From contig OU964932.1 in assembly GCA_918807975.1 (NCBI GenBank), positions 14,973,501-15,037,500 of the forward strand: a stretch of DNA of 64,000 bases. Reading direction: 5' to 3'. The notes beneath the pieces are model-generated. The model worked only from the letters and a program-made list of their open reading frames with translations, did not search any database and was not told the DNA's origin. The stretch comes from Aplidium turbinatum (Eukaryota; Chordata; Ascidiacea; Aplousobranchia; Polyclinidae). Positions 11,928 to 23,273 of this stretch are shown one piece after another. A program made the position numbers and the translations under genes. The stretch's first letter is position 1. Each line of letters opens with the position of its first letter.

Positions 11928-13187
11928 CAGTCCTCGAAATTAGCGGCGGCACACAGCAATTGCCGTGGTAAATGCCGCCGCAAACGTCATAATGGCCATT
12001 CTGCTACGGCAATAAAAATGCCGTCGCAAAATGAGCATCTAATTCCGGCAAAAATTGTTCAAAATTCTTCCTGTTTGATTTACTTGCAGCGGGAGTTTAA
12101 TCAGCTGATACATCGCACCAAGACGTCACCTCGGACTATTTTACTTGCTGTGAACACTCACACAGTCTTCAAAATTAGCATATTTTTACTTCGCAAAAAC
12201 GTTGACGAGGCCAAACGGCAAAAGTTGAAATTGCCTCGGCAGTTGCTGTGAACGTGAACGTTTATTACGAAAAAATTGTACCAAAACATGTAAAACGAGA
12301 AGAGAAAATAATAATCGAAAAGTCTATCACGACCGCACTGTTTGATTTGTTGTGATGTAATAATACCAAAAGTAGCGATCAACGCGATACGCACGCTGTT
12401 ACGGTGATTCACGTTACAACTCATTGGGGGGGGGGAAAGTAAGTTAATTTTGGATTGATTCAACGTTATACCGTAGTCAATTTAATTTTCTCGGCGCGTT
12501 ATATCGCGTAACAACAATGCCCAATAAGAAATTTACGTTTGTTTTACATTAATTCGACATCTAGCGACGTTAAATTATCATGAAATAACGTTAATTGCTC
12601 AATCAGGTACCGATAACAAATCAATAGCTCCCTGCGAGAAGATTGCCTCGATTTACGCATACAGTACACTAACATAATTTCGGCACAATTAGGATACTGC
12701 GAGCAACGTAAAGTCTGTTGGATAAAGAACTAGTCAGAATCGGAATTATCGAAGGATGAGGTTGTCGCGTCGTCACTGGAATACTTGAAGACGCAAAACT
12801 GCCTGTTTATGAACGCGCGATGCCATATGATAGAAAGCATTACTTTTCTTTACTGCCAAAGAACCATTTATCCAATTTTGTACCACTTTTTATACTCGCA
12901 ACGATACCGGTCAAAAATAAGCATTCGATGTAAGAATAACTTTTGCGTAACAATTAAGCCAACATTTATAAGGTTGCAAACTTTTTACAGTTCACAAGAG
13001 GATTGTCAGCGCTTAAAATAGCTTGCGTGATGCTCTGGGCTACCGCCGTGTGACACACGATGAAGAAGAAGCGCATAAAATTTCGTTTTATTAAAGCATA
13101 CGGCAATTGCCGCCGCAATCCAAGGTTTGTTGATTTGGCGACGGCAATGTTTTTGCCGTCGTAGATGGAAGCTAATTTCGAGGGCTG
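11928..13187. mobile_element. MITE, CAG.CCTCGAAATTAGC family
   Basis: Ends CAGTCCTCGAAATTAGC and GCTAATTTCGAGGGCTG are inverted, flanked by AACATT (11922-11927 and 13188-13193). Both subterminal regions carry CGGCAATTGCCG-like and GCCGTCG motifs in inverted order, giving unusually G/C-rich ends in an A/T-rich neighbourhood. The ends resemble those of 5984-6607. Reading frames inside have no recognisable domain. Confidence 0.75.
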
Positions 13188-14920
13188 AACATTTATAAAG
13201 CATATACATCGTTGGCAAGCCATCAGTTACAAAACATGTTTAAACAAGCAATTGGCAATAGCTTGCATTAGTAAATTACCACGTCCACAAACAAGGTAAA
13301 TGTGTGTACTGAATACTGCCACCTTGTTTTGTCAAAATTTCGTCAACCCATTGAGTGTGTACAAGAATAACCAGTACCACAGTATACTAACATCATAGGC
13401 TAACTTCCATAAAAGGAAAAAGAAATTAACTCATCTACATTATGTCATGTATCAAATTTCATTAATTCAATGTTTGTCAGGTCTACTGCCACAAACATGC
13501 CAGAGAATGAAGAAGAAAGCGAAACAACATAGGTCCTCATAGGACTATGCAAGAACATATGCTGCCAAACACAAACACTTAGGAATTTCAGCACACCAAT
13601 AAAACTATTTTTAGTAATTTAATGTTTTTCAAGAGCACTATAATGAAACTAAGCTGTAAATTGCAAAAAAATTGCAACTTTTCCAGAAAAATATGAAAAA
13701 AAACAAAAAAAAACAAAAAACGAGTGTTTTTTTTGGCTCAAGTTTTTTTTGAAAAAAAACACGTTTTTTTTAAAAAAACGGTTCGTTTTTTTTGCATTTA
13801 CATCTCTAATTGCGACACTTTCACAAACCACTTGCCAATTTCTTTTGCTTTGCTTCAAAGGAAGTTTTTCCGCCTGTGCGCTTACATTTTAATTGTAAAA
13901 TTCACTCCCGATTGCCTATTGTAGCGAAAACAACAAGACTTGTTGCATGCATTTCATTGCAATTTGCAACTCCAAAAATTATTGTGTTGTCAGGGCCGTC
14001 GCTGCTGGGGGGCGTGCCCCCTCCCCTGATAACGACCTGTGCACACACACTTCAGGCACTGAAGAAGAACTGGTTTTAATTTTAGTTTCATTAATTAGGT
14101 GGCTAGTAAAAATATTACTTTTCATGATCTTTCCACTTGTGTGTTGATCCAAAATAAAATTTATCGGCGATTAATTATCGGCGATAATCAAATATTGCCT
14201 TTGGCGATAACGATAAACGATAACTGAAAAAATAATTGAGCAATAACGATAAGCGATAAAAATTTATCGCCGATGAATTATCGCCGATGAATTATCGCCG
14301 ATAATGCCCATCACTGGCTATATGCGGTAGCGCAGGAGTGTATGAGATGTATATTTTTTCACATAATATACATCAATACAGTGCTTATTGAAGTAAAACA
14401 CGGATGACAGTTTTGAAAAATGCATTTTTTCTTTTAAGCTGTAAGTTATCAACGTAATTGTTCATTGTGTCGTAGTTTTCAACTCGATAAAGTTCGCTTT
14501 TTTGATACCACGCATTTTGGCTTTGAAGTTGCTCCTCATGCGCGGGAAGATAAGCAGTGTGTGACTGAGCGTCTCAGTAGAATTCACGTTTCAGAGAAAG
14601 CCATGCGATCACCTTCTGTTTTGCGGGCAAGAACAACGTAGGCTGATTTTCGCTTTCAGCATTCTTTAAGTCCGTTCAAATGATCTAAAACTCTTTCGCA
14701 AAATATTTTATTTTTGAAACACCTTGAAATAGCCATTTTTGTTGCGCCTCAACCATAAGTTTAGAAAAACAACATATTTATAAGTAATAAATTTAACCAA
14801 ATATTTATAAGTAACAATTGACCAAATATCATAAAATTTTACGTCAGTGACTGCCTTGTTCTTGATGTTTGTCACGCATCAAGTCTTAATTACAAGTAAA
14901 AGTTTGATTCAATCTTAATC

Positions 14921-16072
14921 TTACTGTACCACGCTTATTAATATCAAGTCGGTTTTTTTTTTACAAAAAATGTCATTAATAACAGAAAATCCAGCCTCAA
15001 CTAGCCATTTTGTTGGAAAAGATATGATGAAAGATTGTACAATTTCGGAAATCTGTGGATTGGAGTTCATTATTTCAGTATAACCAAAGACACCTTCCCT
15101 TTTTATTTTTGTAATAAACTGAACATTTTCTTTCATGTCTAACAGCTCTTCGCATATTTTTGGATCAATAATTTCATTTGGTTCAAAGTTTGAAAGATCA
15201 AGAACCCATTCTGGGATATCTTTTTCCAGAATGTCTTTAAACCGTCTCTGACAGTCTTCATGGAGACCTTCCAAATGGTGGTAACAAGCGTTTATACAAT
15301 TTTCTGAAAGATTACTGATTTCTAAATTCTTGAATAAAGATGTGTTTTTCTTTTGAAACAGATTTTTCCAATACATCAACTTATTCATGAAGCCCTTTAT
15401 TTTCTGAATGTTTTTCACTAAGTCAGATTTTCTTCCTTGTATTGTCAGATTAAGTTGATTGATAGCTTCGAAAATATCACTAAGATAGAATATTTTTGAC
15501 TTGATTTCTGTATTTTCAAGCTTCTCCATAATGGTTTTTGCTTTTAATGCTTGCTTTTTTGAATAAGGTTCTTTACAATCAGATTTAAGCTTCAAAAAAG
15601 CCATCACTTGTTCCCATAACACTACAAGTCTTCCCAAGCTAAATTGCCTTTGGAGAGCCATCTCACTTCAGTATGAAGCAGCAATGTTTTGAACTCTTCA
15701 AAGTTCATCCTCACAAAGTTGTTGAAAAAGTCTGTCATTGATGGAATTTGCTTTTATAAAGTTAATAACTGACACAGCAGCATTAAGAGCCTCTTCCATA
15801 CCGCCGTCTAAGCTTTTAGCAGCCAACTGTTGTCTCTGAATTATGCAAAGCACATGAGTGATATGAGGGATTGAGGGCCCACTACTTTCATTGTGGACAC
15901 AAATCCTTTTGTAATACCAATAATGTTTTCTATTCACCCGATATAGAATTGTTTTTAAGATACTGACGATTTTTTGATTGACTTCCTTGAACCTGTTTAG
16001 AATCATACATTCTCCGTAGCACCTTTTTAAATATTTACAATAAAGATTTTTAGAAAGTACATGACATTGGGA
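14921..16072 (-). pseudogene. hAT (ZBED5/SCAND3-like) transposase remnant
   Basis: The most extended transposase sequence outside the Polinton. The upstream part (15698-16072) has VLCIIQRQQLAAKSLDGGM and AVSVINFIKANSINDRLFQQ, the HR..LASK.L......VV.IVNFIK...LNSRLF segment of this hAT lineage. The downstream part (14921-15661) has GRLVVLWEQVMAFLKLK, YLSDIFEAINQLNLTIQG and FPTKWLVEAGFSVINDI, matching the helical insertion and the start of the C-terminal dimerisation domain. The two parts are in different frames and the dimerisation domain tail degenerates, so the gene is broken. The 5' part is displaced by a MITE at 16073-16790. I could not find the ends of the parent element; 14331-14920 shows nothing else recognisable. 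Confidence 0.8.
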
Positions 16073-16790
16073 CAGTGGCGGCTCGTGCCATGGGTCTGCA
16101 CTGCAGCCCCACCTAAAAGAAAGAGAAGAGGAAAAATATGTTTTCCTCTGTGTTTGTCCGACCCGGTTACTTTTTTCACTTGAGAATTGCTGATCGAAAA
16201 TTAAAATATTAAAAGTTTCGTTTGGCAACACCGATTTTGGGCAAACTTCTTTGCAACCTGAGATTCTGGATTTCAAGCGCTCTGATTGGCTAAAAATTAT
16301 TCTTAAAGCTCCACCTCTTTTGGTATTTTACAGCTATTTTTGAGTCTGTTGGGGCTGCATGGAACACAGCCCCACCTAACCGAATAACCTTACAGACTTT
16401 TTAAAATTAGTTTTTATTTCGCAGAGTAGCGATGAGCCATGAATGTAGAAGTGTTAGCTGTAGCCTAGAGTTAGGGTATTCAACAGGGTATAGGAAGTGC
16501 TAGAGCAGCTCAAAATCACTTGAACCTTGTATGCAACAGCTAGGCTAGTCAAGACTGAGCTCAATACTAGTAAAGTTTGTCTCCAAAGCAATACTGTTAG
16601 TTTTTTTTAAATACAGCTTAGAAATACATCAACTTTTCAACAAAGTTTGAATGCATTTTTTCAAAATTTGGAGTAAAAACATGCTCAGAACTCACAAAAT
16701 TTAATGCGATTTTTTAAATTTCTCTGGAGGGAGACTCCCCACGAAATTGTTTGCAGCCCCACTGCTCACAAACAGCACCAGCCGCCAATG
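16073..16790. mobile_element. hAT MITE, CAGTGGCGGCT family
   Basis: Ends CAGTGGCGGCTCGTGC and the complement of CATTGGCGGCTGGTGC are flanked by the exact 8-bp duplication CATTGGGA (16065-16072 and 16791-16798). GCAGCCCCACCTAA motifs recur near both ends and in the middle (16105, 16365, 16755), suggesting a composite or internally repeated structure. It is inserted in the hAT transposase remnant. Confidence 0.9.
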
Positions 16791-16799
16791 CATTGGGAG

Positions 16800-19130
16800 A
16801 GAATAAATGTTTGTGAAGAAAATAAAACAAAAAAACACTTTCAAATGACCCTTTATAGCTCAATGTTGCAAATTTGCAACACATTGTAGCCTACTTCTAA
16901 GTAGTTTGTGGTGGTGATGCTGGGTTACACCTTTCTTAAAAAATAATTCTGACAATTTGATTACTTACTTGAATACGGGTTGCCGCTACGGGTTGACCAA
17001 TGTTACTAGAAACATGTGCATTGTGCAGCCTATTTTTGTATTGCTGCACGCTGCAGTAGGTTACAAAATAATTAGATTTATCCAAGATCATGAACTTGAC
17101 CACAGCCACATAGGTCTACACCTCCGGGCCGGAGCAACTATTACATCCGCTCCAAGACGAAGTTCATGCGCGAAAGTGTTTACCGTTCCACTGGTTGAAA
17201 AGCACTGATATAAAAGAATGCTTTGATAATTTAAAAATTAAGCAACAGATGAAGCAAAAAAAAGATCTGGCGTCGTTCAATCTTCAAAACATTAAATGAA
17301 AAAGTATTCCCAATGAATAACATTGCCTATTTTCTCAGCTTTTCAATTGCTTTCCATTGTCGCGCCGCTTAAAGGTTCTGGTTTAAAAGAAAAATCCGGT
17401 TGCATTGTATTAATGGCAAATTTATGGGAATACATTCATATTTTGCAACAAATTAAGACAGAGTTATCAAGCTGTTGTTGGAAAAACGTTCACAGATTCG
17501 GATTGAAACTTTGAGATTGGATTGCTGACTTCGTTAGTTTATTTTTAACGCTAATTAGTAAACAAACTTATTGCTTACGTAAACTCTTCTTTTTGTGCCA
17601 TCATAGCAATCGTAGCCTAACGTGGTATTAGCGATGTGCGGCAGTCAGTTCTTCAAAGATTTTGTTTTTTCCGTGCATTTTGAAAGTCGGTTGCAAGACT
17701 TCTACTCTCCAGGTCCAAGTCGTTGCGTTCGCGTTCCTTTTTGGTTTTCCTTTTTCGGTTTTTTTTTTCGCGTTTATTTATCTCTTTGTTCTTACTGCTA
17801 TTTCTTTTGCGATCCAACGTTTTTGGTACGTGCTTTCTACTTCTTTTTTGTATTCTTTCTGTTTTATTTTGTTTTTTGACTTCTTATAGTGTATTGCGGC
17901 AGGGACGTGGCATCAGAGAGGGGTCTTAGAGAAGCAATCGCCCTACCAAAACTTTAGCTTGCTTCCACCCCAAAGAAAAACGGGTTTTTAGTACTATTAC
18001 AACGTTTTAATGACATTGTATTGTATAGCACGTTGAATGACGTTTCATAAATGTTCGGCTGCATTCAGTAGCTACATTTTTGAACAAACTCTTTATTTCA
18101 AATATTAAAATATTCGCCCTCTCCAGTAGGCCTAGTTGTTTTTCCCCCATATTTTTTTATGTCAATATTTCTCTGCACTTGGGTTAATTTACAAATATTC
18201 ATTTGGCCTTTCGAGCAATTTGAGTTTGAGAACCTTGGTGTACAGCATTTGGTAGCTACTGTAAATTCTGATAGAAGATAAATTATTGAACTAGTGGCAT
18301 GATGAGCATATTTTTTTGCCTATTGCCTTCAATTAAAAGTAGTTTTGCAACAATTTTCAACAAAGCAAGATATTAATCTCGTTTCATTGAAAAGTTATCT
18401 CGCAAAACACGATATTTCCAATACGTCTACTTTTGGTTCATTTAAGCGGGATGGTAATCCAATTAAATAGGAATAATTGTATCATACAGAAAAATGGGAC
18501 TAATAAGCAGGTAATAGAGATAGTACAATCCTTAGCGAGCAGGACAATTAAGCGTTGTTGACTGTAATTGCAGTTGAGGTCCTAGGACACATGAATCAGC
18601 TTGACAGAAGAAAATTTAGTTGAATTATGGTTGAATACAGAATATTTGCGACCTTGCAAAATCCTTGTATTTAGTCACTCATTTCAGTTTAGAGCACGCC
18701 GTTCGCGTTTTATCTCTTCTATCCTTTTTCGAGCCCTTTGTAAGGGCAAGTTTTATTTTTCGCTTTGATGGCCTTTAAAATGCACCAAACTGAAGAAGAA
18801 ACGCGTTGTTAATTTGTTCAGAAGTGCTGAACTAAACGGACATTTTATATCACATGACATTAACATTAATTCAGTGTTATTTTTTATTTTGCAACTCATC
18901 CTAACTGCTCACCTTCGAAGCACTTTCGTTTAACCTATTTAGTACAAGCACGTAGTTTATTCCAGCAATGTAGCTTTTGTTGCCGACGTGTAAAATGCTA
19001 TGAAGATTATTTGTTGCTTGAGGATGCTGGAATATCTTTGCCACAGATCTGGATGCAACTAAAAAACAGTGAGCGGCGGTCAGAACACCACAAGTTCATC
19101 AGCTTATATACCTCTGCAAACGAAACTGTC
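16800..19130. other. No recognisable gene
   Basis: A+T-rich sequence with only short open frames. A T-rich tract at 17640-17880 produces Phe/Leu-rich frames in all three forward frames at once, which is compositional. Around 18685-18800, GTTCGCGTTTTATCTCTTCT and following bases resemble, with many differences, the dispersed repeat at 27205-27425. Nothing else recognisable. Confidence 0.5.
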
Positions 19131-19362
19131 AGCATTTGTTTTTGTTTTATTATCTTTATCCTGCATTGCGGGAAAGCGGACTTGAGCGCTATGCATCGGT
19201 GTACGCCTTCCGACGTATACCTGACCCACGCTGCAGCCGACTGCAATGTCTGTTTCTGGTTGTCTACTCTACTTATGACTTAAATTTGGTACTACCCATT
19301 ACTCGAAATCAATCACTGGGTAGAGGCAATTATCGTAAAGTTTCTTCCCCAGAGAAACAACA

Positions 19363-19440
19363 GCAAGTGCGGGTGGCTGGAGTCGAACATGCAGGCTCTC
19401 GACTGCGAGCCCAACGCGCTGACCACTCGGCCACTGCTGC
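19363..19440 (-). repeat. tRNA-derived SINE head (Ser/Leu-like)
   Basis: The minus strand reads CAGTGGCCGAGTGGTCAGCG (box A) followed by GTTCGACTCCAGCCACC (box B), with a long variable-arm spacing like tRNA-Ser or tRNA-Leu. The T-arm stem is partly mismatched and no intact acceptor stem is seen, so I read it as a SINE or tRNA pseudogene rather than a working tRNA. The body of the SINE cannot be delimited. Confidence 0.55.
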
Positions 19441-19696
19441 TTTATTTGTAAAGCAGAAAGAAAAAACATGCAAACAAACCTGTTACTGCAACAACTACAG
19501 CAATAAATATCTTCATCAACATTACAGATCCTATGGTTTCTCCAATGTGTGGAGCCAAAACGCCATGCAAAAATGTGACCACAATATCTCAATTCACCTA
19601 ACCTACATAAACCTGCAACAACAAAATGTTGAAACATTTAAAATTCCTTCAAACATTCTAAGTCATCACTTTGTGGTGTGCCAGTCAGCTCTTTCC

Positions 19697-19752
19697 TAGC
19701 TTGCAAAATCCGTCATCTTTTACATTGATTTAATGTTTGCAGACGTTAAATA
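19697..19752 (+). repeat. Palindrome-bearing repeat end, related to 27945-27995
   Basis: CTAGCTTGCAAAATCCGTC, then TTTACATTGATTTAATG and TGCAGACGTTAAAT align with CAGCTAGCAAAACTCGTC and TACATTGATTCAACGTCTGC at 27945. The downstream part is separated by a MITE insertion at 19753-20022. It appears to be one more copy of the element whose palindromic core recurs at 25.9-27.0 kb. Confidence 0.5.
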
Positions 19753-20022
19753 CAGGGGCGGATTTAGTTGATGGGGGCCCGGGGCACTTTTAGATCGGGG
19801 TGCCCCTGTGCAAAAATGTTTTTGCGACGATGGAGCAAAAAAACACCTCTACGTCTAGTCGTCTACAGTAGCAATAATCCAGCACTGCACAGCACAGTAT
19901 TTTACAGAAACTTTAAAGGCTGAAATAAAATAATGACATAAAATCACATTTTTTCACGTCCGGGGCCCTTCAAAGGGGGGCCCGGGGCACCTGCACCCTC
20001 TGCCCTCCTAAATCCGGGCCTA
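19753..20022. mobile_element. hAT MITE, CAGGGGCGGATTTAG family
   Basis: Ends CAGGGGCGGATTTAG and CTAAATCCGGGCCTA are inverted copies with two or three differences. Flanks GTTAAATA (19745-19752) and GTTGAATA (20023-20030) form an 8-bp duplication with one mismatch. GGGGGCCCGGGGCAC lies just inside both ends. No coding potential. Confidence 0.8.
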
Positions 20023-20030
20023 GTTGAATA

Positions 20031-20624
20031 TAAAAAAGACTGTTTTCCTCACTTTCTAGATCAGATCTTAAATTGCACAGTTATTAAACAACTGCTCAAA
20101 CGCCGAAAGACAGGTAGCCTAATCAATTTCAAAACAAAACTTTGTTGCTTATTGTTTTGAAGAGCTTCGTCTGCACAAAACCACAACGTAACTTTCTTCA
20201 CACTTTTGTTGTTTGTAAAAAATGACGTTCATTAATAGGTTATACGGTAGCCTACTTCTTAGTTCAGAAACTTTATCAGGAAATGCGTCTCTCTGGCTGC
20301 GTACAGTGGAAACTAACACGTCACTTGCCATTTCGTCATGGTTTGTAGCCTATTATTGCACAAAAGTTTACATTGTGCAACAACAAAAACGTGGTCTAAA
20401 CACGGAAATAAATGCCTTATGTTTTCTCATCTGCTAATAAGGTTCTAGAAATGACACAACACACGTGGGTCAAAGGTACCATTTAAAATTAATCATGGGT
20501 TGCACAAAACCTCGCTTGCGACAATAAACTAACCACTTGTCGTCTTCGATTTACAGTACCACTCTTTTCCACCTCAGTTTGGCAATGTTTCCAGGACAAC
20601 AATCAACTGCTAATGCATCCATTC
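20031..20624. other. No recognisable gene
   Basis: A+T-rich sequence between two hAT insertions. Short frames on both strands have no recognisable domain. Confidence 0.5.
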
Positions 20625-20786
20625 ACATAGACCAGTGGTTCTTAACCTTTTAACAGTGGGGGACCGGCACAATTTTTAAAAAATGTTCGCGGACCGGCAA
20701 CCAAAGATCGTAGTGAATAGAATAAATATTTGTAACGTTTTGTTAACCAAAGTTGTCGTTGCGCACCATAATGCAAGGTTTTAGCA

Positions 20787-22196
20787 CAGGGATGTCCAAC
20801 CTTTTATTATAGTGGGCCGCATTGTTACTTGAATTAAATCAATGGGCCGCAGGACCTAATAAATTTCACGAAAAATAGGTATAATACATAAAGAAACAAT
20901 TAAAAACCAGTAATTTCATCTTTGAAAATAGGAACAAATAACATACACATAGAAAGAAACAAAAATTTATTTCTACAACACAAAGTAAATGAGATTTTTG
21001 ACATTGTTTTCCGGCTAATAGGTTATCAACATTTGCATTAAAGGACGTTGTCTTGATTCTTAGGATGTTTGCTAAGTGTATGTCGGTCAGTCTGTTTTTT
21101 TCTGCAGTTTTGATGTTTTTAATGGATAAAAATAACTGCTTGCAACAACATGTGCTGCCTCACATAAACAATAACTTTCTGGACAAATTAACTAATTTAA
21201 TAAATACATTATGTGAATGTAATTCTTTATTAATTAAAGGCAGAGTGTGTTCTCTGCGTAAAGTTTTCAAACTTTCTCGACTTCGCAGTTCAAGTTGGAA
21301 TTCGGATGACGCCTTATCACATTGAAATGAAAATGGGTCACTCATGGCCACCTGGAGATGCGGCCTGATTTGTCACATTTTGCAGATTTTGATTACAGCT
21401 ACTGCTAGACTGACATTTTTTGAGATGTTTTTACTCTTTGCGGTTTCCTAATGACATAAAACTTTTTTGTTGCGTTGGGGAAGCAGTAGCAAATGAGAAA
21501 AAGTAAGTTGAAAAACGCAAAATCAGACTGTTATTGAAAATTAACAGTCTGACTAAAATCTTCAAAATCAAATTTTCTTTGTTTTTTAACATGTGAGGAT
21601 GTTAAAACCTATCGTGTCATGTGGGGAAAAGAATAAAGAAAGCGTAAAAATATACTTTTTAGAAAAATTTATTCAAACGTTCGCCCAAAGTTGGAAAAAC
21701 CTGTAAATTTCTGCAAAATGGGACAAATCAGGCCGTATCTTTAGGTGGCCATGGGTCACTGAATAATTTTAATTCAATTTTAATCTTTTTGAAGCCAGAA
21801 AATCTGACTGTAAATTCTTCAAGCAAATCATTACATAACTTAGCATACTTTTCATAGTTTACAGACCTGTCTTGAGCTTTTTCAGATAGACCACGAAAAT
21901 GTACAATTTCATCAGCTTTCAATTGTGCTATGAAAAGTTTTAATTTCATGGTAAAGCTACTTATTCACTCGAACATTGAACTACACAACTGACCTTTCTC
22001 TTGTAAATGCAAATTGAGCTCAGCTGGCACTTCTGTGATGTCAGCTAACAAAGAAAAATCATTCAACCATTCTTCATTTTCCATAAAGTTCACATTTTAT
22101 TTCTTTTCCTCCATGAAGTTCAAAATACTACTTGGAGTGAAAATGACTAGCGGGCCGCACAAAAATCTCAGGTGGGCCGCAGGTTGGACATCCCTG
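20787..22196 (-). mobile_element. hAT element, CAGGGATGTCCAACC family
   Basis: Ends CAGGGATGTCCAACC and GGTTGGACATCCCTG are exact inverted copies, flanked by the exact 8-bp duplication TTTTAGCA (20779-20786 and 22197-22204). GTGGGCCGCA marks both subterminal regions. Minus-strand transposase remnants at 21160-21351 (FSFQCDKASSEFQLELRSRE) and 21728-21949 (EFTVRFSGFKKIKIELKLF) match the remnant at window positions 272-628. A 410-bp MITE separates them. It is a broken copy nested in the 20633-23265 element. Confidence 0.92.
21343..21752. mobile_element. 410-bp MITE with about 40-bp inverted repeats
   Basis: The ends CATGGCCACCTGGAGATGCG and the complement of ATGGCCACCTAAAGATACGG pair for about 40 bp, through GGCCTGATTTGTC and ATTTTGCAGA. 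The flank GGGTCACT is repeated at 21335-21342 and 21753-21760. The other family copy (window positions 455-470) shows the uninterrupted site GGGTCACTGAATAATTTT, confirming insertion with an 8-bp duplication. No coding potential. Confidence 0.85.
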
Positions 22197-22245
22197 TTTT
22201 AGCATATGATTTGTATTCAGGACAAAAATTAGAATAAAACGGCAA

Positions 22246-22593
22246 TCAAATCAACTCCAACAGAAAAATGTCAATCCATTTCCATACAAAATCAATGTCA
22301 GTGGGAAATTTGCTACTGTTACGCTGCCAGTAACCTATGTGAGGAAAACGAAATATCAAAAAAGTTTCTAAAGCACGTAGCTCTGTTTCGGCATCCAGGC
22401 GATTTCTTTGCTTTGTAAAAGCCAGACATGAAAAAGAACTGTCGTTTCTAAATAGCTGGTTGAAACAATTACCATCAAATCGATTGTTTTGAAAGTTAGG
22501 CACGAATTCGTTTGCAAGAGATAACCAGAAGTGTGAGGATGATGTTTTTCGAATCTGGACTGCAAAGTAGAAGCATAACATATTGTAATTCAA
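22246..22593 (-). pseudogene. hAT transposase C-terminal remnant
   Basis: The frame contains HFWLSLANEFVPNF, then SSFSCLAFTKQRNRLDAETE and LRALETF, matching the FW..L...P......A.........FS.....K...RNRLD.E.DLR.AL pattern of the hAT dimerisation domain. The rest of the transposase is missing or unrecognisable. It belongs to the outer hAT at 20633-23265. Confidence 0.7.
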
Positions 22594-23273
22594 TCAGACT
22601 TTCTTTTTCATGAAGATTAAGGTCGCATGTGTTGACATCATCGATGCATGGATTGTTTATCCAAAAGTTTCCATGTCGAGGATCTTCATGCTACGCGAAA
22701 TGAATCATTAAAATTGTTAGCCAACTCTTTCAATTGTTGACTCACAACGCTCAGCACCTCTTTTTACTTTTTTCACTGCTCCATTTCACCAGCATTTTCC
22801 ACAGCAAATCGGCTTGTCTTCATTCCATTCTTTGAAAAACAAGATCTTTGCTTTCTCAAACTCCGGTTCTGGCAAATTTCCATTGCAGGCCTGACTTTAT
22901 CCCGGAACTTCAAACTTATCTAATTCCAAATTTTCGTCTCCAGCGAGTTTGAAATTTTTCAAAATCAAGGTCAAAATTCCCCATTTTTTTTATGCATTTC
23001 TGTGTTTCAAAACTTCTTGAAAACTATTATGCAATTTGTCACAAAAACATCATCAACGGCACAGAATTAGGTCATCAAAAAGTTCACCTTTATTATCAAA
23101 CAATTTTACGTGGAGATATGTCAGTTTTACAGCTGTGCATGTTTCACAGTGCGATCACAATTTTACAATATGCTAATGACTCCACATTAAAATAAGCTTT
23201 GCAGAAAGTAAGATCTTTTGCGGACCGGCAAAAAAATTACACGGACCGGCGGTTAAGAACCACTGACATAGAC

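Larger units (their letters stand above)
10291..13808. mobile_element. hAT element with poly-T/poly-A foldback arms
   Basis: Ends TAGAGATGTAAA and TTTACATCTCTA are flanked by the exact 8-bp duplication ATTGCGAC (10283-10290 and 13809-13816). Both arms (10291-10400 and about 13690-13808) are long runs of T8-10/A8-10 broken by CG, CGAGCTCG and similar steps, so the ends would pair over about 100 bp. No transposase is recognisable. The interior contains two smaller inverted-repeat elements (11021-11520 and 11928-13187). It is inserted in hAT family A copy 1. Confidence 0.9.
8555..14316. mobile_element. hAT element with ATCGGCGATAA-rich ends (family A, copy 1)
   Basis: Starts CAGTATTGGGCGCGATAACT, ends with the complement of CAGTGATGGGCATTATCGGC, and is flanked by the exact 8-bp duplication GCTATATG (8547-8554 and 14317-14324). 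Both subterminal regions (8575-8710 and 14155-14310) are dense in short motifs built from TTATCG and CGATAA, probable transposase-binding repeats. The same family is present in reverse orientation at 46409-48104. No transposase was found. A 3.5-kb hAT is inserted at 10291-13808, so this copy's own sequence is about 2.2 kb. The interior also holds a tRNA-like module (8838-8898). Confidence 0.9.
1005..14330. mobile_element. Large composite DNA transposon with inverted ends (probably P-like)
   Basis: The left edge CTACCGTATATACTCGAG and the right edge (reverse complement CTACCGCATATAGCCTAC, then TCGAGTATGGGTCGA) are inverted versions of each other. Further inverted matches follow inside, for example CCATAGACATCTTATTATA near 1101 against its complement near 8180, and GCCATTGTTAGTGT near 1170 against 8098. 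Between them lies a P-element/THAP9-like transposase remnant at 3376-3903, which suggests the superfamily. I see no convincing target duplication. Five first-order or deeper insertions inflate it from a few kb to 13 kb. An alternative is that the ends belong to an unrelated foldback element and the transposase is separate. Confidence 0.5.
20633..23265 (-). mobile_element. hAT element, CAGTGGTTCTTAACC family
   Basis: Ends CAGTGGTTCTTAACC and GGTTAAGAACCACTG are exact inverted copies, flanked by the exact 8-bp duplication ACATAGAC (20625-20632 and 23266-23273). GGACCGGC repeats mark both subterminal regions. A C-terminal transposase remnant is at 22246-22593 on the minus strand. A second hAT is inserted at 20787-22196, so the element's own length is about 1.2 kb and it is internally deleted. 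Confidence 0.93.

Noticed and set aside
17622-17929. Overlapping Phe/Leu-rich open frames resembling membrane proteins
   Set aside because: All three forward frames are open through the same T-rich tract, so the hydrophobic look is compositional.
19136-19699. 187-codon plus-strand frame
   Set aside because: It runs through a SINE head and non-coding repeat ends and has no domain; chance opening.
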